DNA from: Nectonema munidae
Taxonomy: Eukaryota > Nematomorpha > Nectonematoida > Nectonematidae
Reading direction: 5' to 3'
Length of the DNA: 64,000 nucleotides
Assembly (NCBI GenBank): GCA_030549495.1
Contig: JAUIRK010000896.1
Coordinates: 496,001 to 560,000, forward strand
Under the pieces are notes generated by a model, which searched no databases, was not told the origin of the DNA, and saw only the letters and a list, made by a program, of their open reading frames with translations. A program made the position numbers and the translations under genes. This document shows positions 1-13,800 of this stretch, one piece after another (within the stretch, counting starts at the first letter, position 1; each line of letters opens with the position of its first letter).

Positions 1-261
1 TTTTTTTCTTTAAAAAAGAATTTTTTGAGATTTTCTACCTCTTTGAGGCGTGAGTAAATATTTACTTAGAAACATAAAATTTCGCACAGATTATTTTTTT
101 CTATAGGAGACACGATTTCACTAGTGTACGTTATAAAAATAAAGCTTTTACTTTTTTGGTACACCCTTGTGGCCACTCATAACAAAAATTTTTAACTTGG
201 ATGCCTAGATTAAGCATATGACACTCTTCTTACCTATATAACTCATTTTATTAATATTTTA

Positions 262-415
262 TGGTAAAGATAAAGGTTCTGTGGGGTGTTTTCATCGAGA
301 AGGCATAATTGCGCCGCTTGTATCGAACTATAAAGAAAGTAGGCTCGATGAGAGATGGAACACAAGTCCTTGAGTTATCTAAACCCAGTATCTAACCAAC
401 CTTACTCATCCCCTC
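262..415 (-). repeat. Diverged tRNA-derived SINE (family 1, copy 1)
   Basis: This stretch aligns, as reverse complement, with the SINE at 41006-41163. Shared pieces include a TTTCATCGAG core, GCCGCTTGTATCGAAC in the body, and TCTAACCAACCTTACTCA at the tRNA end. The tRNA-like head is decayed here: box B is not readable. The better copy carries GGTTCGAATC, which is why the family is called tRNA-derived. Old by the number of differences. Confidence 0.6.
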
Positions 416-826
416 TATTTTATGATCATAATACGTAGACCTGGATTTAGTGACACTAGGGCCTTAAGCGAAACTCTACTACTTTCCTCCTGAAATTTTT
501 TTCTTATATACTTTTACATATTATATGGTCAGTGTTAAAGTATATAAGTAAATTACTCTATTACAACATATGCTTATTCAGTAGAAAATTGTTAAGAGAA
601 CAAATGTTATGGTTTCATGACAAAAGGTAAATACAATTTACTGGAGAAAATAACATTATGTATTCGGAGAGAGTCTTTCAAAGACTATTGATTAAATATA
701 CACACACTCATGCTGACCATCGTAAACCAAGAGGCCAAAAGACAAAATTTACGATTTTAATAACAAAAAGTTGAAATTGTTTGTATGGTGTGTCAGGGAA
801 TGTCGGTACCTCTACATGGATGCTTC

Positions 827-1184
827 CTATGTCTTATAGTTAAACATTAGCTTAGGGTAGCTATTCCTGCTTTGGCTCGCACCTCGCACTCTACTCTCAC
901 CTATGGCTTCTAGAAGTTGTAACATAAGCAGCGGCCACAATCTAGTAACCCCTTTTGTAGGCGGGCTGAACCAGTTGAGGGTAGCGGTTAGGTAAATCCT
1001 TTGGTGACAAGAAGGAAAACTTTTCCCGTAGGCAGTTAATGGAGAAATTTTCTTTATCTTCCTGTATCTCCTGCCACTCTGCAAAGACTACTCTTTTGTA
1101 CTGTATTTTCGAGTTGAGTGGGAGGCATCGCACTTTGGGCAATGCTTTATCTCCTAGATTTTCCCCAGCACAGCAGAGATCCGT
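827..1184 (-). other. GC-richer open stretch, possible exon or coding remnant
   Basis: About 350 bases clearly richer in GC than their surroundings, with two overlapping open frames on the minus strand (66 and 85 codons). The frame reaching upstream to about 1184 gives ordinary-looking protein (for example a KVRCLPLNSK stretch), but no family was recognised. No convincing splice sites were fixed at its ends. It could be an exon of an unidentified gene or a decayed coding piece. Confidence 0.25.
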
Positions 1185-2980
1185 AAATCATATCAGAAAG
1201 TGAGAGTTACGGGTTCTAAGTTTTCTCAAAATTATGAAGAACTTTTCGCTCTACCTTCTGTAGAATAAGCAGGTTGTAAACATTGAAAGAAATTGCAACG
1301 AGAAACGCTGTCGTTTTCAAAATCAACAGTAGACTAATAAATCTATTTGGAAACTGGATTTCGGTTGTAAAATTGTCAGTCATGGCATCAAAGGCGAAAT
1401 ATAAAAAGTTTTTTTCACCACTCTTTTTATAGAAAGTAATAAAAAAATATTAAATTTAAAGTACAATCTCATTGCCAAAATAAGAAAAAACATAAATTAT
1501 AGTAATCAAAGTTGATCTTAAAATAGTCTTCATCAGTGGTTCTTAAACTATTTAGGTCTGAAAACAATTATGTGAACAAAAAATTTTCATAACCCCAGCA
1601 CAAATAAAATGTTTTTTTTTATTAAATACACAAACATTTATTAAAATAATTGAACAAATATTTAATGCTTAAATTTAATGAACATTTACTCATGTTTAGT
1701 TTCAATTATTTTTGTGATTCGAGGTTCTTTTTTTTCTAAGTGAAAGACACGTGTCATCATGTTGCGCCTCGACATGTTTTTAATCTGGAGAAGAGTGAAA
1801 AGTTAAGTGATAGTAATTAATCGTGTTTTCGTTAACCGGTTAATTGATTGCGTAATATTCATCGGGGAAATTTTGGGTCCATAGTTATACACATAAAATA
1901 CATAAATAGTTAGTAAAGGAAACCGAAATCGAAAGCAATTTTAAAAGAGAATGAATTACAAGTAATAGAACATAAAAAGCATGATATAATTAAGCAAAGC
2001 ACTCTATTACAATAGTTTTAACTAGCTTAAATGTATTTATATATATGCAATTTTATTAACATTTACTAAAGGTTTTGCGAAATAAATTACCTAATTCACC
2101 CTTATCGGTTAACTTTCACTGAATACCATCACTAGTAGCTCTATGTTTCATCACATTTATTGCTTTCTACCTATTGACAACGCATAACTTAGGTTGAATG
2201 GTCATACCAGTGGCAGACTGAGAACTCTATAGGCCTTTGGGAATGCTTGGTATTTAAAAAGTAAGACAAAATCAAAAAACTAAAAACGTTAACACATATA
2301 AAGTTTTGAAAGTTAGTTTCCAATTTTAATAAATTGAAATTTAACATATCTGTGTATATATTTAAAGTTTATTACTTGCTAAATGATTTGTAAGGACAAA
2401 CAATAATACAATACAGTCAAGCCGCGTATTTTTATCACTATGCGTTCCTGAAAAAAGTTACGGGTCTTCGAGGCTGGCAGAAAATTGAAACAATATTTAG
2501 CATTATAAACTGTTCATTTTGATATTTAACAATTATATTACCCAATAAATTTAACAATGATTTAAATTAAAAATTTATTCTTTAGACAAAAATAAGGGAA
2601 AACAAAACAGTATATTTTAAATTTTTAGAGCAAAAAAATCTTTCGAAGTTGTCTGCTTTGTCGTTTTTACGATGCTTCGCAATAAAGCATACATTACATT
2701 CAACAAACTATCTAGATGATTTTTAGCTGTATTAGGATTTTGTTCCACATATCCTATAGCAGCAGCAAGAGTTTTTCTTGCACTTGAGAGTCACTAAGCT
2801 TTTTCCTCGTCGCTTTATTCAATACCACAGGGTGTTCCACCAGCTTAGCACCCTCCCCCGTACACAGCACAACTGGATCGTCATTAACTAAAATCACTAA
2901 TACAGCAGGAAAGTACATCTAATTGTTAATTCAAATACCAAATTTTATGGTAATCTAAAAATTATTTCTCTTTTTATTAC
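1185..2980. other. AT-rich intergenic DNA with transposon ends
   Basis: No supported gene. At 1534 lies CAGTGGTTCTTAAACT, a typical hAT terminal sequence, and at about 2209 a similar CAGTGGCAGACTGAG. At 2413 ACAGTCAAGCCGCG resembles a pogo/Tigger end. The minus strand at about 2660-2790 can be read as a short piece resembling the C-terminal part of a Tigger/Jerky transposase (GYVEQNPNTAKNHLDSL), suggesting a decayed pogo-type element between about 2413 and 2870. The partner ends were not identified. Confidence 0.35.
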
Positions 2981-3289
2981 AGATTTTGTCAAACATGTCT
3001 TTGTTAAATGATTCAGAAAAAATGAGGTTGATATGCCGCATTATGGCCATTACTTTTCGCATCGCAAAAGATCAGCCTGTAGATTTTTTCACTCCGTTGG
3101 TGCCAAGGCTTTTCATCAGGTTCCAGGGCTAAAACTCTCGCAGAAAAATATGTAGGATCGCATGTGATTTTGTGAGTTTTTGAGCGAGTGTACAACAGAG
3201 ATCTTTTCTTCGCTCCTTCAGATGACTTTTTTTATTTATGAAGTTTGTTATCTCAAATTCCAAAACGTCAGAATTTGTTCTCTTAACAT

Positions 3290-3720
3290 TGATCACATTC
3301 CTCAAGAACTGAAAATTCGAGAGGGATCAAAATCAAAACGATGTGTGGTACCTTTTTGATGTTCACGGCTAAAAGGTTGTTGTGGGTCATCAAAGAACAA
3401 GGACAATCATGGAACGGAAGATACTTTCGAGACATTATGTTGACTCAACATGTAATTCCATTCTTAAAAAGCTCAGAAAATGTCCTTGACATCAAAAAAA
3501 CCACATTTCTGCAGGATCGGGCTCCGTGCATGAATGCTTTGCAACGCAAAATATTCTGAAGGCAAACACGCTTGATTTTTTCGGAAATGATGAGTGGTCG
3601 GGAGCATCGCTTGACCTTAACCCCAGTTAACATTTGGGAGCAATACTCAAAGACAGGGTGAGCAGTAGAATCAGACGCATTTTTGGAGTTTTCTACTGTT
3701 TGAATAATATCTTTATTAAC
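3290..3720 (+). pseudogene. Tc1/mariner-type transposase remnant
   Basis: The plus strand reads WNGRYFRDIMLTQHVIPF and then TFLQDRAPCMNA, followed in the next frame by a segment ending in SLDLNPS, a stop, then HLGAILKDRV. These match the central and C-terminal part of Tc1-type DDE transposases. The second catalytic Asp is the D of LQDRAP. The expected catalytic Glu after NP is replaced by a TAA stop. At least one frameshift separates the two parts. The N-terminal half was not found. A dead DNA transposon fragment. Confidence 0.7.
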
Positions 3721-4600
3721 AATAAAGGAGTTATTTCCAACAACATTTAAGAGTTAATCAACTGAAATGCGGCTAGTAAAAGGAGTTTGCAAAGTATCAG
3801 TAAGTGAATTTAAATCATTTTGTGATTTTTGTATGATTGATACGTCTTTTTCTGAGTCCAACTTCCACTGCATTTATGCCAGCACTTTAACTTTATCTAA
3901 AGAATAATGTTTACTTATCCAATGGTTCTTTTTAAATCGATCTAGCCATCCACAACTGCTACTCTAAGTAAACTGAACATTTTTGGCCCCTTTGATTTGA
4001 TTCCTGTTCCTTAGTTTATCTTTCCCTTCGTATACTAATTAAAGAGACAGTTTTTAACTTTATATCTCAATAGGACCACTATTACTTTGCTTGCTGTACT
4101 TTATTTCTCCTATAACCAACTAACTTTTGTTAGTTTATCCTTCATAATCAAATCTTATTCTTTTTTGTTCTCAATTCCTTATATACTATGTGAAGCGTTG
4201 GAAAATAGAGTACATTTTTTGCTTTACGATACTCTTCAAAAATCAGCTGTCCGAATAACTTCTTCAGTGGCATTGAACCATTTAGAATTTTGATGTTGTT
4301 TATTTTTTCTACCAGTAGGAATTCATTATATGATATAATATATTCACATATAGTATATGTAATATATACGAGAAACGTAAGTTAACTAGTTTAACTAATC
4401 ATACATCATTTCAAAAAGGTATCGGCAATAATACCCCAAGAGAATTGTGAGCTCCTCAAACAGTGACACTGGCTTGACTAAATTTTTTTCTCAAGTCAAA
4501 TGTAGATTTTCGTAGTGTATTACACACTTAGAGCAGCTAATTTGAATGACGTTTCGAGTCAGCCTACCGGCATACCCAGTGTAAATAAAAAAGTTGGTGG
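3721..4600. other. Spacer downstream of VPS16
   Basis: AT-rich DNA between the Tc1 remnant and the 3' end of VPS16. Short open frames are present but have no recognisable content. Confidence 0.4.
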
Positions 4601-4604
4601 CATT

Positions 4605-4610
4605 TTTATT
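4605..4610 (-). promoter_or_regulatory. Candidate polyadenylation signal of VPS16
   Basis: AATAAA on the minus strand, about 25 bases after the VPS16 stop codon. It lies in an AT-rich stretch with other near matches, so cleavage may use a neighbouring copy. Confidence 0.5.
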
Positions 4611-4634
4611 AAATAAAATTTATATCGACGTGAA

Positions 4635-4802
4635 TCAATTAGAGTGTAGTGCTAAAAACTTTTCAATATCAGGTAAAAGTTCTTTTGAGTCTCCAGAGCA
4701 CAAAATTTTATCCTTTATGAACTCCATCGATTCAACAGACTTTTTCTCCAATGCTAAATCGTAGGCTTTATCAAATATCTTCATTTTCAAAAGTAGTTTA
4801 AC
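4635..4802 (-). CDS. VPS16: VPS16 last exon (visible residues 824-878 and stop)
   Basis: Acceptor TTTTTTTAAG. Encodes VKLLLKMKIFDKAYDLALEK and so on to LALHSN and TGA. It matches the human [24 protein letters not shown] tail in position and length. Confidence 0.9.
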   Translation of the reverse strand, partial: VKLLLKMKIFDKAYDLALEKKSVESMEFIKDKILCSGDSKELLPDIEKFLALHSN

Positions 4803-7800
4803 CTTAAAAAAACACATATGATTTAAGTTATGAAAACAAAGACCTATTTTTATGTTAAATTTAAATTCTAGTCCTTTTAAATTAAATTTATCATGTCAAT
4901 GAAAAAGGTTGCATAAAAATCATTACCTTTTATGATTGCTATCTCAATAAACTCACTATCGAAAACTGTGCAAACCATAGATAGCAAATTATATATATAA
5001 TATATACCATTTTTGAATGTATTGGGTCTTTTTTCAATTCTATTTTATCTTTTTGCAATTCCATTTTGTGTTTTTGACATATTATTTTTATTTTTGCATT
5101 TCAAACAAAAAAATTACATTCAATTTAGTCAGAAATTTAATTGGAATAGGGGGTATAATAGAACTGGAGGTTCCGAGAGGAGAAGCTGCATGAATAAAAA
5201 ACTAAAAACTAGAACAATTAAATTCCTCTGTTAAATAATAATGTTTTTCCCAAAATGAGTTCACTTTTTAACTTTTCATAAATTTCAAAGTTTAAATGCT
5301 GCGCTAAAACCTTTGCATATTCTAGTTGCATCAAGACATTATATATATAAAAAAATGAATCTCCATTTTGTTATAATTAAAAGTTTGAATAGCCGGACTT
5401 CCAATTCGTTTATACAACTTTCAATAATTTCTTGATATATCTTTTGATATGCATCATTTTCTGATTAATTCAAACCAATAAATTTCGTTCAATACTCAAA
5501 AAAGTCTTTTTTTTTTTAAGAATTATGAAACGTTCAATCTTATTAGCATGTTGCTAACAAACACACCCAAAAATACATACACTTGATTTAAGGCTAATAA
5601 TAGATCACAAAAAGACGCAGATTTACTTTATGTGCTCCTTTTTGGTAAACGATAGTTTATTGACCTTTAATTCCATCAGATGTAGCTTTCCTCTTTGAAG
5701 ATATTTTTGTAGGGAATGGAACAAATGCAAAATATTGATAACAAAAAAATATCAAATGTTACAATGATGTCCGTAAAAATGGCAGAAGAGATAGAAAAAA
5801 AAGAATATCAAAGTGTTATTTCAATTAATAAAATATAATCAGTCACACCAGGTGTTTTATTTTGACGACTTTTCTCCTCTGACAATGATGCAGACTGGCG
5901 TTGAAACGAAAACAAAGTTTCAAAAATAGTGAATGAAGACCATGAATATTTAGTTATTTTTAAGATAAAATTTTAATACAAAACTGAAAAACTTCTTACA
6001 TTTTATTAGCAAAAAATACAATTATTCGTTTATTCATAAAATAGCTTTTTAAAAATATTTAAGCGTTCAAAGTTTTGCGTTCTATATTTTGAAAGAAACA
6101 TTAAAACGGTTCAAAAAGATCTTTCTGATTCAATACTTAGGGTTAGCTCAAGAATTAAATTTCAAAAGGAAATATTTTTTATTCTATTTACTTATAAAAA
6201 TTCTGCTAAATTTTTGAATCTAAATTTTTTTGAACGATAGTACCTGAAAATTAGAACCAGTGTTTTAACACTAATCCTAACCTTTTTTACACTGCGGCAC
6301 TTTTGTTGAACTTTAAAAACTTTGTAACACCAATATGAAAAAATCTAATATTTCAGCAATTTTTTAGTTTAAAATACAAAATTTTATTATTTAAAAATAT
6401 TTCCATAAATATAACCTTACAAACAACTAATAAAAAAGCATTGCATACAAAATGCATTATAATGGAAAAAATATAAGAGATAATATGAAAATAAAACAGA
6501 AGAAAGATAAGCCATAAAAATAGATAGGTGGCTGACCACATGTATTTTTTAAAATAATATTAAGTCAATAAAAAAGATATTGCTAAATTAAACTGGAAAA
6601 ATTTTGTAACTAAAAAAATTATTTGAGAAATAATAAAAAATTGTAAAATTTAGGTACTAATTCATTGTGAAAAATTTAGAAAATTTTATCTGAAAATAAT
6701 GTTAAAATAGCAAAAAAAAGTTTAGATAAAATTGACACATGTCAAAACAATAAAAACACAACAAAATCAAACATTTTAATTTAGATAGAATTGCAAAAAG
6801 AAAAATTAGAATTGAAAAAAAGACAAAATAAAATTAAATAAAAAAAAATTAATAAATTTAATAGACGAATGAAGTGTCTTCTTTTGCTCGTCTTGAATAA
6901 AATGTAAAAAAAATTGCAATTTTGTGTTATATGGCAAAAATAGAACTAAAAATGGTATATATTCCTATTGCAAGAAAAATATATATTCCAAACTGTTCTC
7001 CTAGAAATATATATTACAAATTTTGACAGATTTTATGTTTTTGAGAAGAAAATTGTCAAAAAAAAATACTTTTTAATTTGTGCTTTAAACCAAGTAAATA
7101 TAAGCAGAAAAAGCATAAAAGCATTAATCCCTTAATCTTTTTAAAAAAAAGCTGACCAAAATGTATAGTTATGTACAGAATTATCCATAAAAAATGTAAA
7201 CTATGTAAAATCGCTGCGGAACATAAAAAAACTTCTTCATTAAAAATGTGGGATTGGTGGTAAGTGTCCAGATTGTAGAAAGGAAAAACGAGACAAAGTT
7301 ACTTGGCTAGAACAATCACTCATCTTTGATATGTAGTTTTGGGCAAGGGTATTCTTGGAGAGTTGTATTGCAAGACCGGCAGCATATTCAAAAGAAAATC
7401 CAGATTTCCTGTTATTGATGAGAGAATCGATTTTGTGCCATTTATGATTTTCAGCTGCAACTATCGCCATCAGATAAGAGAATCTACGAAATTCGGAAAC
7501 GATTTATTGACTTCAAATGAAAATTTATTAATATGCCTGAGCGGGCGTATTCATAAAATTATATTAGGAGAAGCGGTTATTAAAAATAAGTAATCATCCT
7601 AACCACTTGGTTATTTTCAACGAGGTCAAAAGACTTCAAAACGTAATTCGTATTACATTGAATTCCTAATATATTTCTATTTACAAAAATAACACAAATA
7701 TAAAAAATCGATATTTGATTTTTAAAAATGGCGGACGGCCCAATGGTCGTCTCCCCCTGAATATGCCAATATGTGTAAGACTAGTGATTTAGGAGAAAAC

Positions 7801-10800
7801 CCATTTCAAGAACAATGAAGCATACGTTATATTAAAATTCATTCAAAAAAGTAGACGATTAATTTTCGAAAAGCATGCTTGAAATGGCTTCTAAATGATT
7901 CTGTGAAAATAATATAGCAATGGAACTTTAATCCAGTTGTTCCCAGAAAAAACACACTATAATAATTTGATATAAAACTACCTTGAAATCGGGAAACCGT
8001 CTTCGTCCTTTAAAAAAACTTTTAAGAATCAACTTTGATTGAAAAAACCAAGAAGCTTCAAACTCAGCATTTTATTGTTAGCAAAGAAAAAGTGAGATGT
8101 GTACATTAGCAATTTCAAGGCACAAGTGTGTAAAATGCATAGCATTGCTTTTCATCATAAGTGTTTTAATGTCTTTCATAATTTATTTTAAAATTGTTAA
8201 TGAAGATGTAGTGGAACCAGCATTAGTCAAAACTTCTAGCTAGGCAATACTTTTTTCAAGTCTCAATTTATTCTAAAAATCCAGTGGTCCTAAACTTTGG
8301 GGCACGTCTGCTTAAGGAGCGTAAGATATATCCAAATGGCGAGTAAGTAGGCTGAAAAAAGACGCAAAGGGAATTGTTTTTTCCAAGTCATCCCTCGTTA
8401 ATCCGGGACTTCATTATCCGTAAACAAATACATTTTTTTATCTTAAAAGTTTTCCTTCTCTTTTCGCCTTTGAATATGGAAAGATAAAAAGTTAAACAAT
8501 TTTTAATAAAAATAAATGAGCGTACAAATTTTTGAGTCATATTGGTAACATTTCAGTAATATCATGGCATTATATTAACTCGGTAAAATTTGACAGCAAA
8601 ATCTTTGTTTTTCACAATCTGGATAATTTTATTATTCGAATAGTTTTTTTAAAATTCATTTCGCATTAAAGAGGATTGACTGTATTTAAAATAAAAAAAC
8701 ATGTTGAAGTTAACTTTTTTATTTGATGTTTTTTAATAATATAGTTAAAACGTTTTTAAATACAACTTTGTACTGAAAAAATAGGTCTAACTTTAAAATA
8801 TTGTCTGAAAAAAGAGATCAACGATTTATCTTTCGGAAACAAGATTTCCAACACTTATTACAATAGGAGTCAAGCAATGAATTCGAGTGAAAATACAAAG
8901 CGGTTTCCAATGTGAATTGTGTCTTGCTTAAAACCGATAGTAAAGGAAATTGTCAAGAGGAAACAACATCATTCATCTACCGCACAATTAAAAAAAAAGG
9001 CATTTTCTAATAATTTTTATAATCAATTTATATTATTTATGTACAAAAAAGCAATAAAGTTAAAAAATAACATTAATTTTGTTAAATCTTCGTATAAAAT
9101 GAATAATATTTATTATGAGGAAGCGTTGACAGAAAAAGTTTCGGAATCACTACTCTATACCGAGTAATATTATTGAATCATGAAGATGTTTAAAATATAT
9201 AGAGATTTAATTATATAAAAATAAATACTCTCACATAGAAGTTTTTGAAAGAATTGTCGATTTCCCTAAAATATAATTGATCCATTCAAATCTTCTTATC
9301 AAAAATTTATCAGCTCAATTGTAATTAAAAGAACAATTTTAAGTATATCAAACAACCAACAATAAACTTATCGTTCAATTTTGGGTTAATCAAAATAGTA
9401 AAGAAAGTATTTACTAGAGACACAAAATTATAATATAAAAGTTTATGTGACAATTTAACATTTGAAAAAGCAAAAAAATAAAAAAGACATAAATATCGAA
9501 TACATTATAGACATGGACACGTGACGAATATACGTCTGAATTTAAAGTATCCTAAAATGAAACTAATCATTGACTTTGACTTCAAGGAAGATAATCACAC
9601 ACGAAATGCAGATACAACAAAGGCGTCTTTCACATGCAAAATGTATCATCTTCAATGAATTAATCCCAATTTATAGTTAAAATGAAAAGACAACCCATCT
9701 CTAATTAATTCTAACAAAATAATAAATAGATTTTTTTCTAGTTAATCTCCTCGCACGACAGTTTTAGACAACATCACAAAAATTAGACCGAAAGTTAAAA
9801 CAACGCATTTTTTATTTATGACGGGATACTATAAATATGGTATCTTATATTTAGTTCTAAAATTAAGAAGTTATATACCAAGTTTGTGTTCGTTCCGCTC
9901 TTATTTCATGTTTTATTCTTATAATCGTTATAATCTGATTTAATCTAGCATGTGTTCAAAATTTTTTGATAGATCTAATCTACGATAAACTTTCCTTCAG
10001 TTTCCTCGTTTACAATCACTCTAAACCCCGTTTGTTATTTTAGATATTATATTTTCACTTTTTTATAATTTTCATGTTGGGTGAAATTTTGAAGAAATCT
10101 TTATGCTAGTAATTGATACAACATCTTTATTTTAATTTTTCATATACAGAAAATGATGATCAATAAAGCTTTTAGTTGTATGTAGTATGGCTTTCAATAG
10201 GAATTTTTCAAGTGCCTTCGCATACCTATGTTGCACCACAGGGCTAAGGTTTTAGCGTGGCACCTAAAAATATATTCAATGCCTCGGTCTGGCTGATTTT
10301 AACATTATAGAGATTTAGGCACACTTTTAAAGATTAATCCTATAAAATGAATATCAGGTCTCAGAGTTATTAAATGCCATCGTAAAAATTCATTCCCATT
10401 AGAATTGATAGCAAATTTTAAAAGTTTTTCTCATTTCTAACAATCAAGGTGTATTCTATGTATATATTTTATATAGATCGCCCCAGGCATATGTCCCTCT
10501 GTCTTCCCGCATGTGAGAGCCAGGAAGTTTGCCCACTGACAATGTTTCGGCTGGCAATTTTAAGGCACGGTAAAAAAAAAGGAGATTGTATAACGTATCG
10601 ATCATGATAACAATGAATGAAAACCTTTTTTCAGCAAACTTGAATTCCTTCTTTAATTCAAGCGCATCACTCTCTCTCCCAAGCTTCAGGAGAGAGAGCA
10701 GGGTTTGGTGGAGGGATAAGTCAACGAAATTTTTGTTTAACTTCTGTTCCAACGCCTTTTGTGATTTCAAAAGCTTCATACTTTCGTCAAGCATCTTTAC

Positions 10801-13800
10801 GTTGAAGTCGTCATTACTAGAAGCGTAGACAAGAGCTGTAGAGGCTTTCTATAAAAGTTGACAAAAGATCATTATAATCTAACGGCGGCAGCACGAGAGG
10901 AAATTTGACCCAGTGCCTTTTTGGCGGAGAAACGGGGAGAGACTATACAAAAGTCTGCTGAAGCAAAAACGTTTAAACTTGAAAAGGGTACAGCTCATTT
11001 TATAAAAACGTTTATATCTTAAGCTCACTAATCGTTCTAATATATGAGAATAATATATTTTCAAAAATTAAAACACTTTAATATTGTTGTATCCGGGAAT
11101 TTAGTAAAATCAAAAAACTTTATTTTAATATACTTAGTTTCGAATTAATAGCAAATAACCTATAGAGAAGACAACAAAATGAAAAAGTTTCAAGCATAGT
11201 ACTTACAAAAAATCAATTTCAACTTCAAGTACTTGAAAAATTCGGAGACCGACTCCAAACACTCAAAAACTTGATAAATTTAACTCCAAGTCTTCGCTTT
11301 TGACTTTGACAAAAGAAGGGTCACTCCTTATGCTTACAAAAATTGAACTATTTTTTCTTTATTCAAAATACTTAATTTTCTTAGGTACAGACCTCGACCT
11401 CGACTCCTATACCTTAAAATCCCCGACTCCACCAGGTCCTGACTCCCCAGCACTGGACGCGAAGACATTACACAAACCAAGGCGATTTTTAGGCTTTTCT
11501 TAGTGTAAGAGCATTTCATCCCAAAACCACAACCCATCTTCTATCCTACTGAAAATGCTAAAAAAAAGAAGAGAAGAATCCTCGCTTACTTTTAAACTGA
11601 GCAATCTGTCTGAGTAGTCGAAGTGTTGGTAGGACAGGTGAATGTAAACTTTGGCTTGAGATAGGAAGTTGTCTTGCTGTATGAAAAAATGCAACTTTTG
11701 CTGCAGATCACAGCTTTTGAGGAAGAGATGAGCTAACGGCTGCATCTGAAGGCGGTTAAGCGCCAACATGAAGTCGCCGTGAGTGCGAGACTCTTTCAAA
11801 TGCAATATTATCTGCCAAAGGAGGTTGGGGTTTCCTTTATCAAAAAAGCATACGTACTTTAACCCTACCAAGCATTGAATTTTTGAGACTAAGAGTCTGC
11901 TTTCTTTTTCAATGGAACATCGTATATTTAGAGCCGACAATTTCCATTACTTGGTACATGGGTGTCGCATTTGTGGTACCCATACGTGTTAACGCTATAC
12001 TCAAGGTAAACCACATTAATAGTAAAAAGAAGCATAACTTATTCTTTGAAAAATTTGTTATTCATAAAACAGATGCGTATTCATGGTTATTACGGAAAAA
12101 ACTTTAAATCGCTTGAAAAGGTGCGCTACTTTTTGTATTTGTTTAGATTATTTTATCATTTTATATAGAAAATTCGCTAGACCAAAATTTTAATAAAATT
12201 AAGTCATATAATAAAGAGAAGGAATTTTTCTTATCATGAAAGATTGAATTTGAGAGTTAATATTTTTAATTACAAATTCTAAAATCAGGACTCAAAACAG
12301 GCTTTTCAATCCTACATATGATAAGATGAATAGACCAAATACAACGATTCTTACACTACTCGAGAATGATTACCAACCTAGGGGTCGCAACGTAAATTGG
12401 CGTTGAAATAAAATCCCCTGGGTCGCATAGTTAGATGCATAATGCCGTTAACCCACTTTTGAATTTGAATACAAGTTTTAAATCAAAGTGTCATTAAAAA
12501 TAAAGTGGATAAAATATAAAATAATTTTGGAAATTATGCATCAGGTAGGAAAAACTAGATGTTCAAAGAGTTCAGCCTTTTATATTATATTGTATACATA
12601 GATTTTTTTTACATTTTATGTTGTTAGAAAATACCTGTGCTATGTTTATCCATTACAAACCTGAAAAAGACCAGCATCGCTTTAAATCGTCCTTTATTAT
12701 GACAAAAAAGGTTTTGCACTGCTTACACTAATAAAACCAGCTTTCTTTGCAAGTTAAATCTATCTTATTAGTAAAATTTTTTAATTATTTTTTTTCTTTA
12801 AGTTTTTTCTCCTTATATTGCCTTAACGTTGCTATGGATGTACCTTCCACCAAATGTATTTTTGCCAAATTTCCAAGTCAAAATTCAATTCTAACGGATG
12901 TTGATAAGAAATTATTGCAAAGAAAGTGATAATTGTATAAATTAGTATTATATTTATTGTATATTTACTTTCAATATTATTAAAGGCATGGTAAATGAAA
13001 TTTTTTCACAAAACTTAATAAATTTTTTTGCAAAAAATATGGAAGTGATATATTTAAATCGAATAGTAATTTGAGATTCATTATACAATTGTAAGGTTTT
13101 AACTGTTTTAAATTTTTAAGCAAAAAACTATTTTGTTAAAAATTAATTTTTCTATTTTAAGATATTAAGAATTTTAAATATCAAACGTTAAAAAAAGAAA
13201 TTATATGAATATTACATAAATTTTAGATCTATTTCTTTTCTATCATATGGAAGAGAAAAATACAACGTGTATTTTGGTAAGAATCCATTAGCCATAATAA
13301 GCTTAAACGCCAGTTAAAATCAAAGCGTCCAAAATTAAGAAATCGAAGTCCAGCCTTCTTCAAAAAAAGATAAAAAACTTTTCAGTTTTGTTGAACTTAA
13401 AACGAATATAAATGGGAAAAATATGCAGTAGGTAGACATAAAAAGGAAATAAAATGTTATCAATTAATATTTCCTTATAAATTTTAATTGTATTCGTAGT
13501 TTGAGAAATAGGCAAATTTTATGAAGTTCTAAAGAAAAATCGTTGAAGAGAAAAAAGCTTTGGGGTAGGTGTCCATGAGAAAGGAGGGGGTGGTAAATGT
13601 CTTAGACTCGATCATGATAACTCATTCAGTGAAGTCATGGAAGATTATGAATCTCTGAAATGAAATATTGGGTTATACCGCTTTTTTGAGATTAAGTATT
13701 TGAGTGTATGGGTGTCTAATGTCAATGTGTATGTATTCGTATTTATGTATGTATTTATAGATATTTTTGTGTTAGAAGTGTATTAATACAAATAAATACG

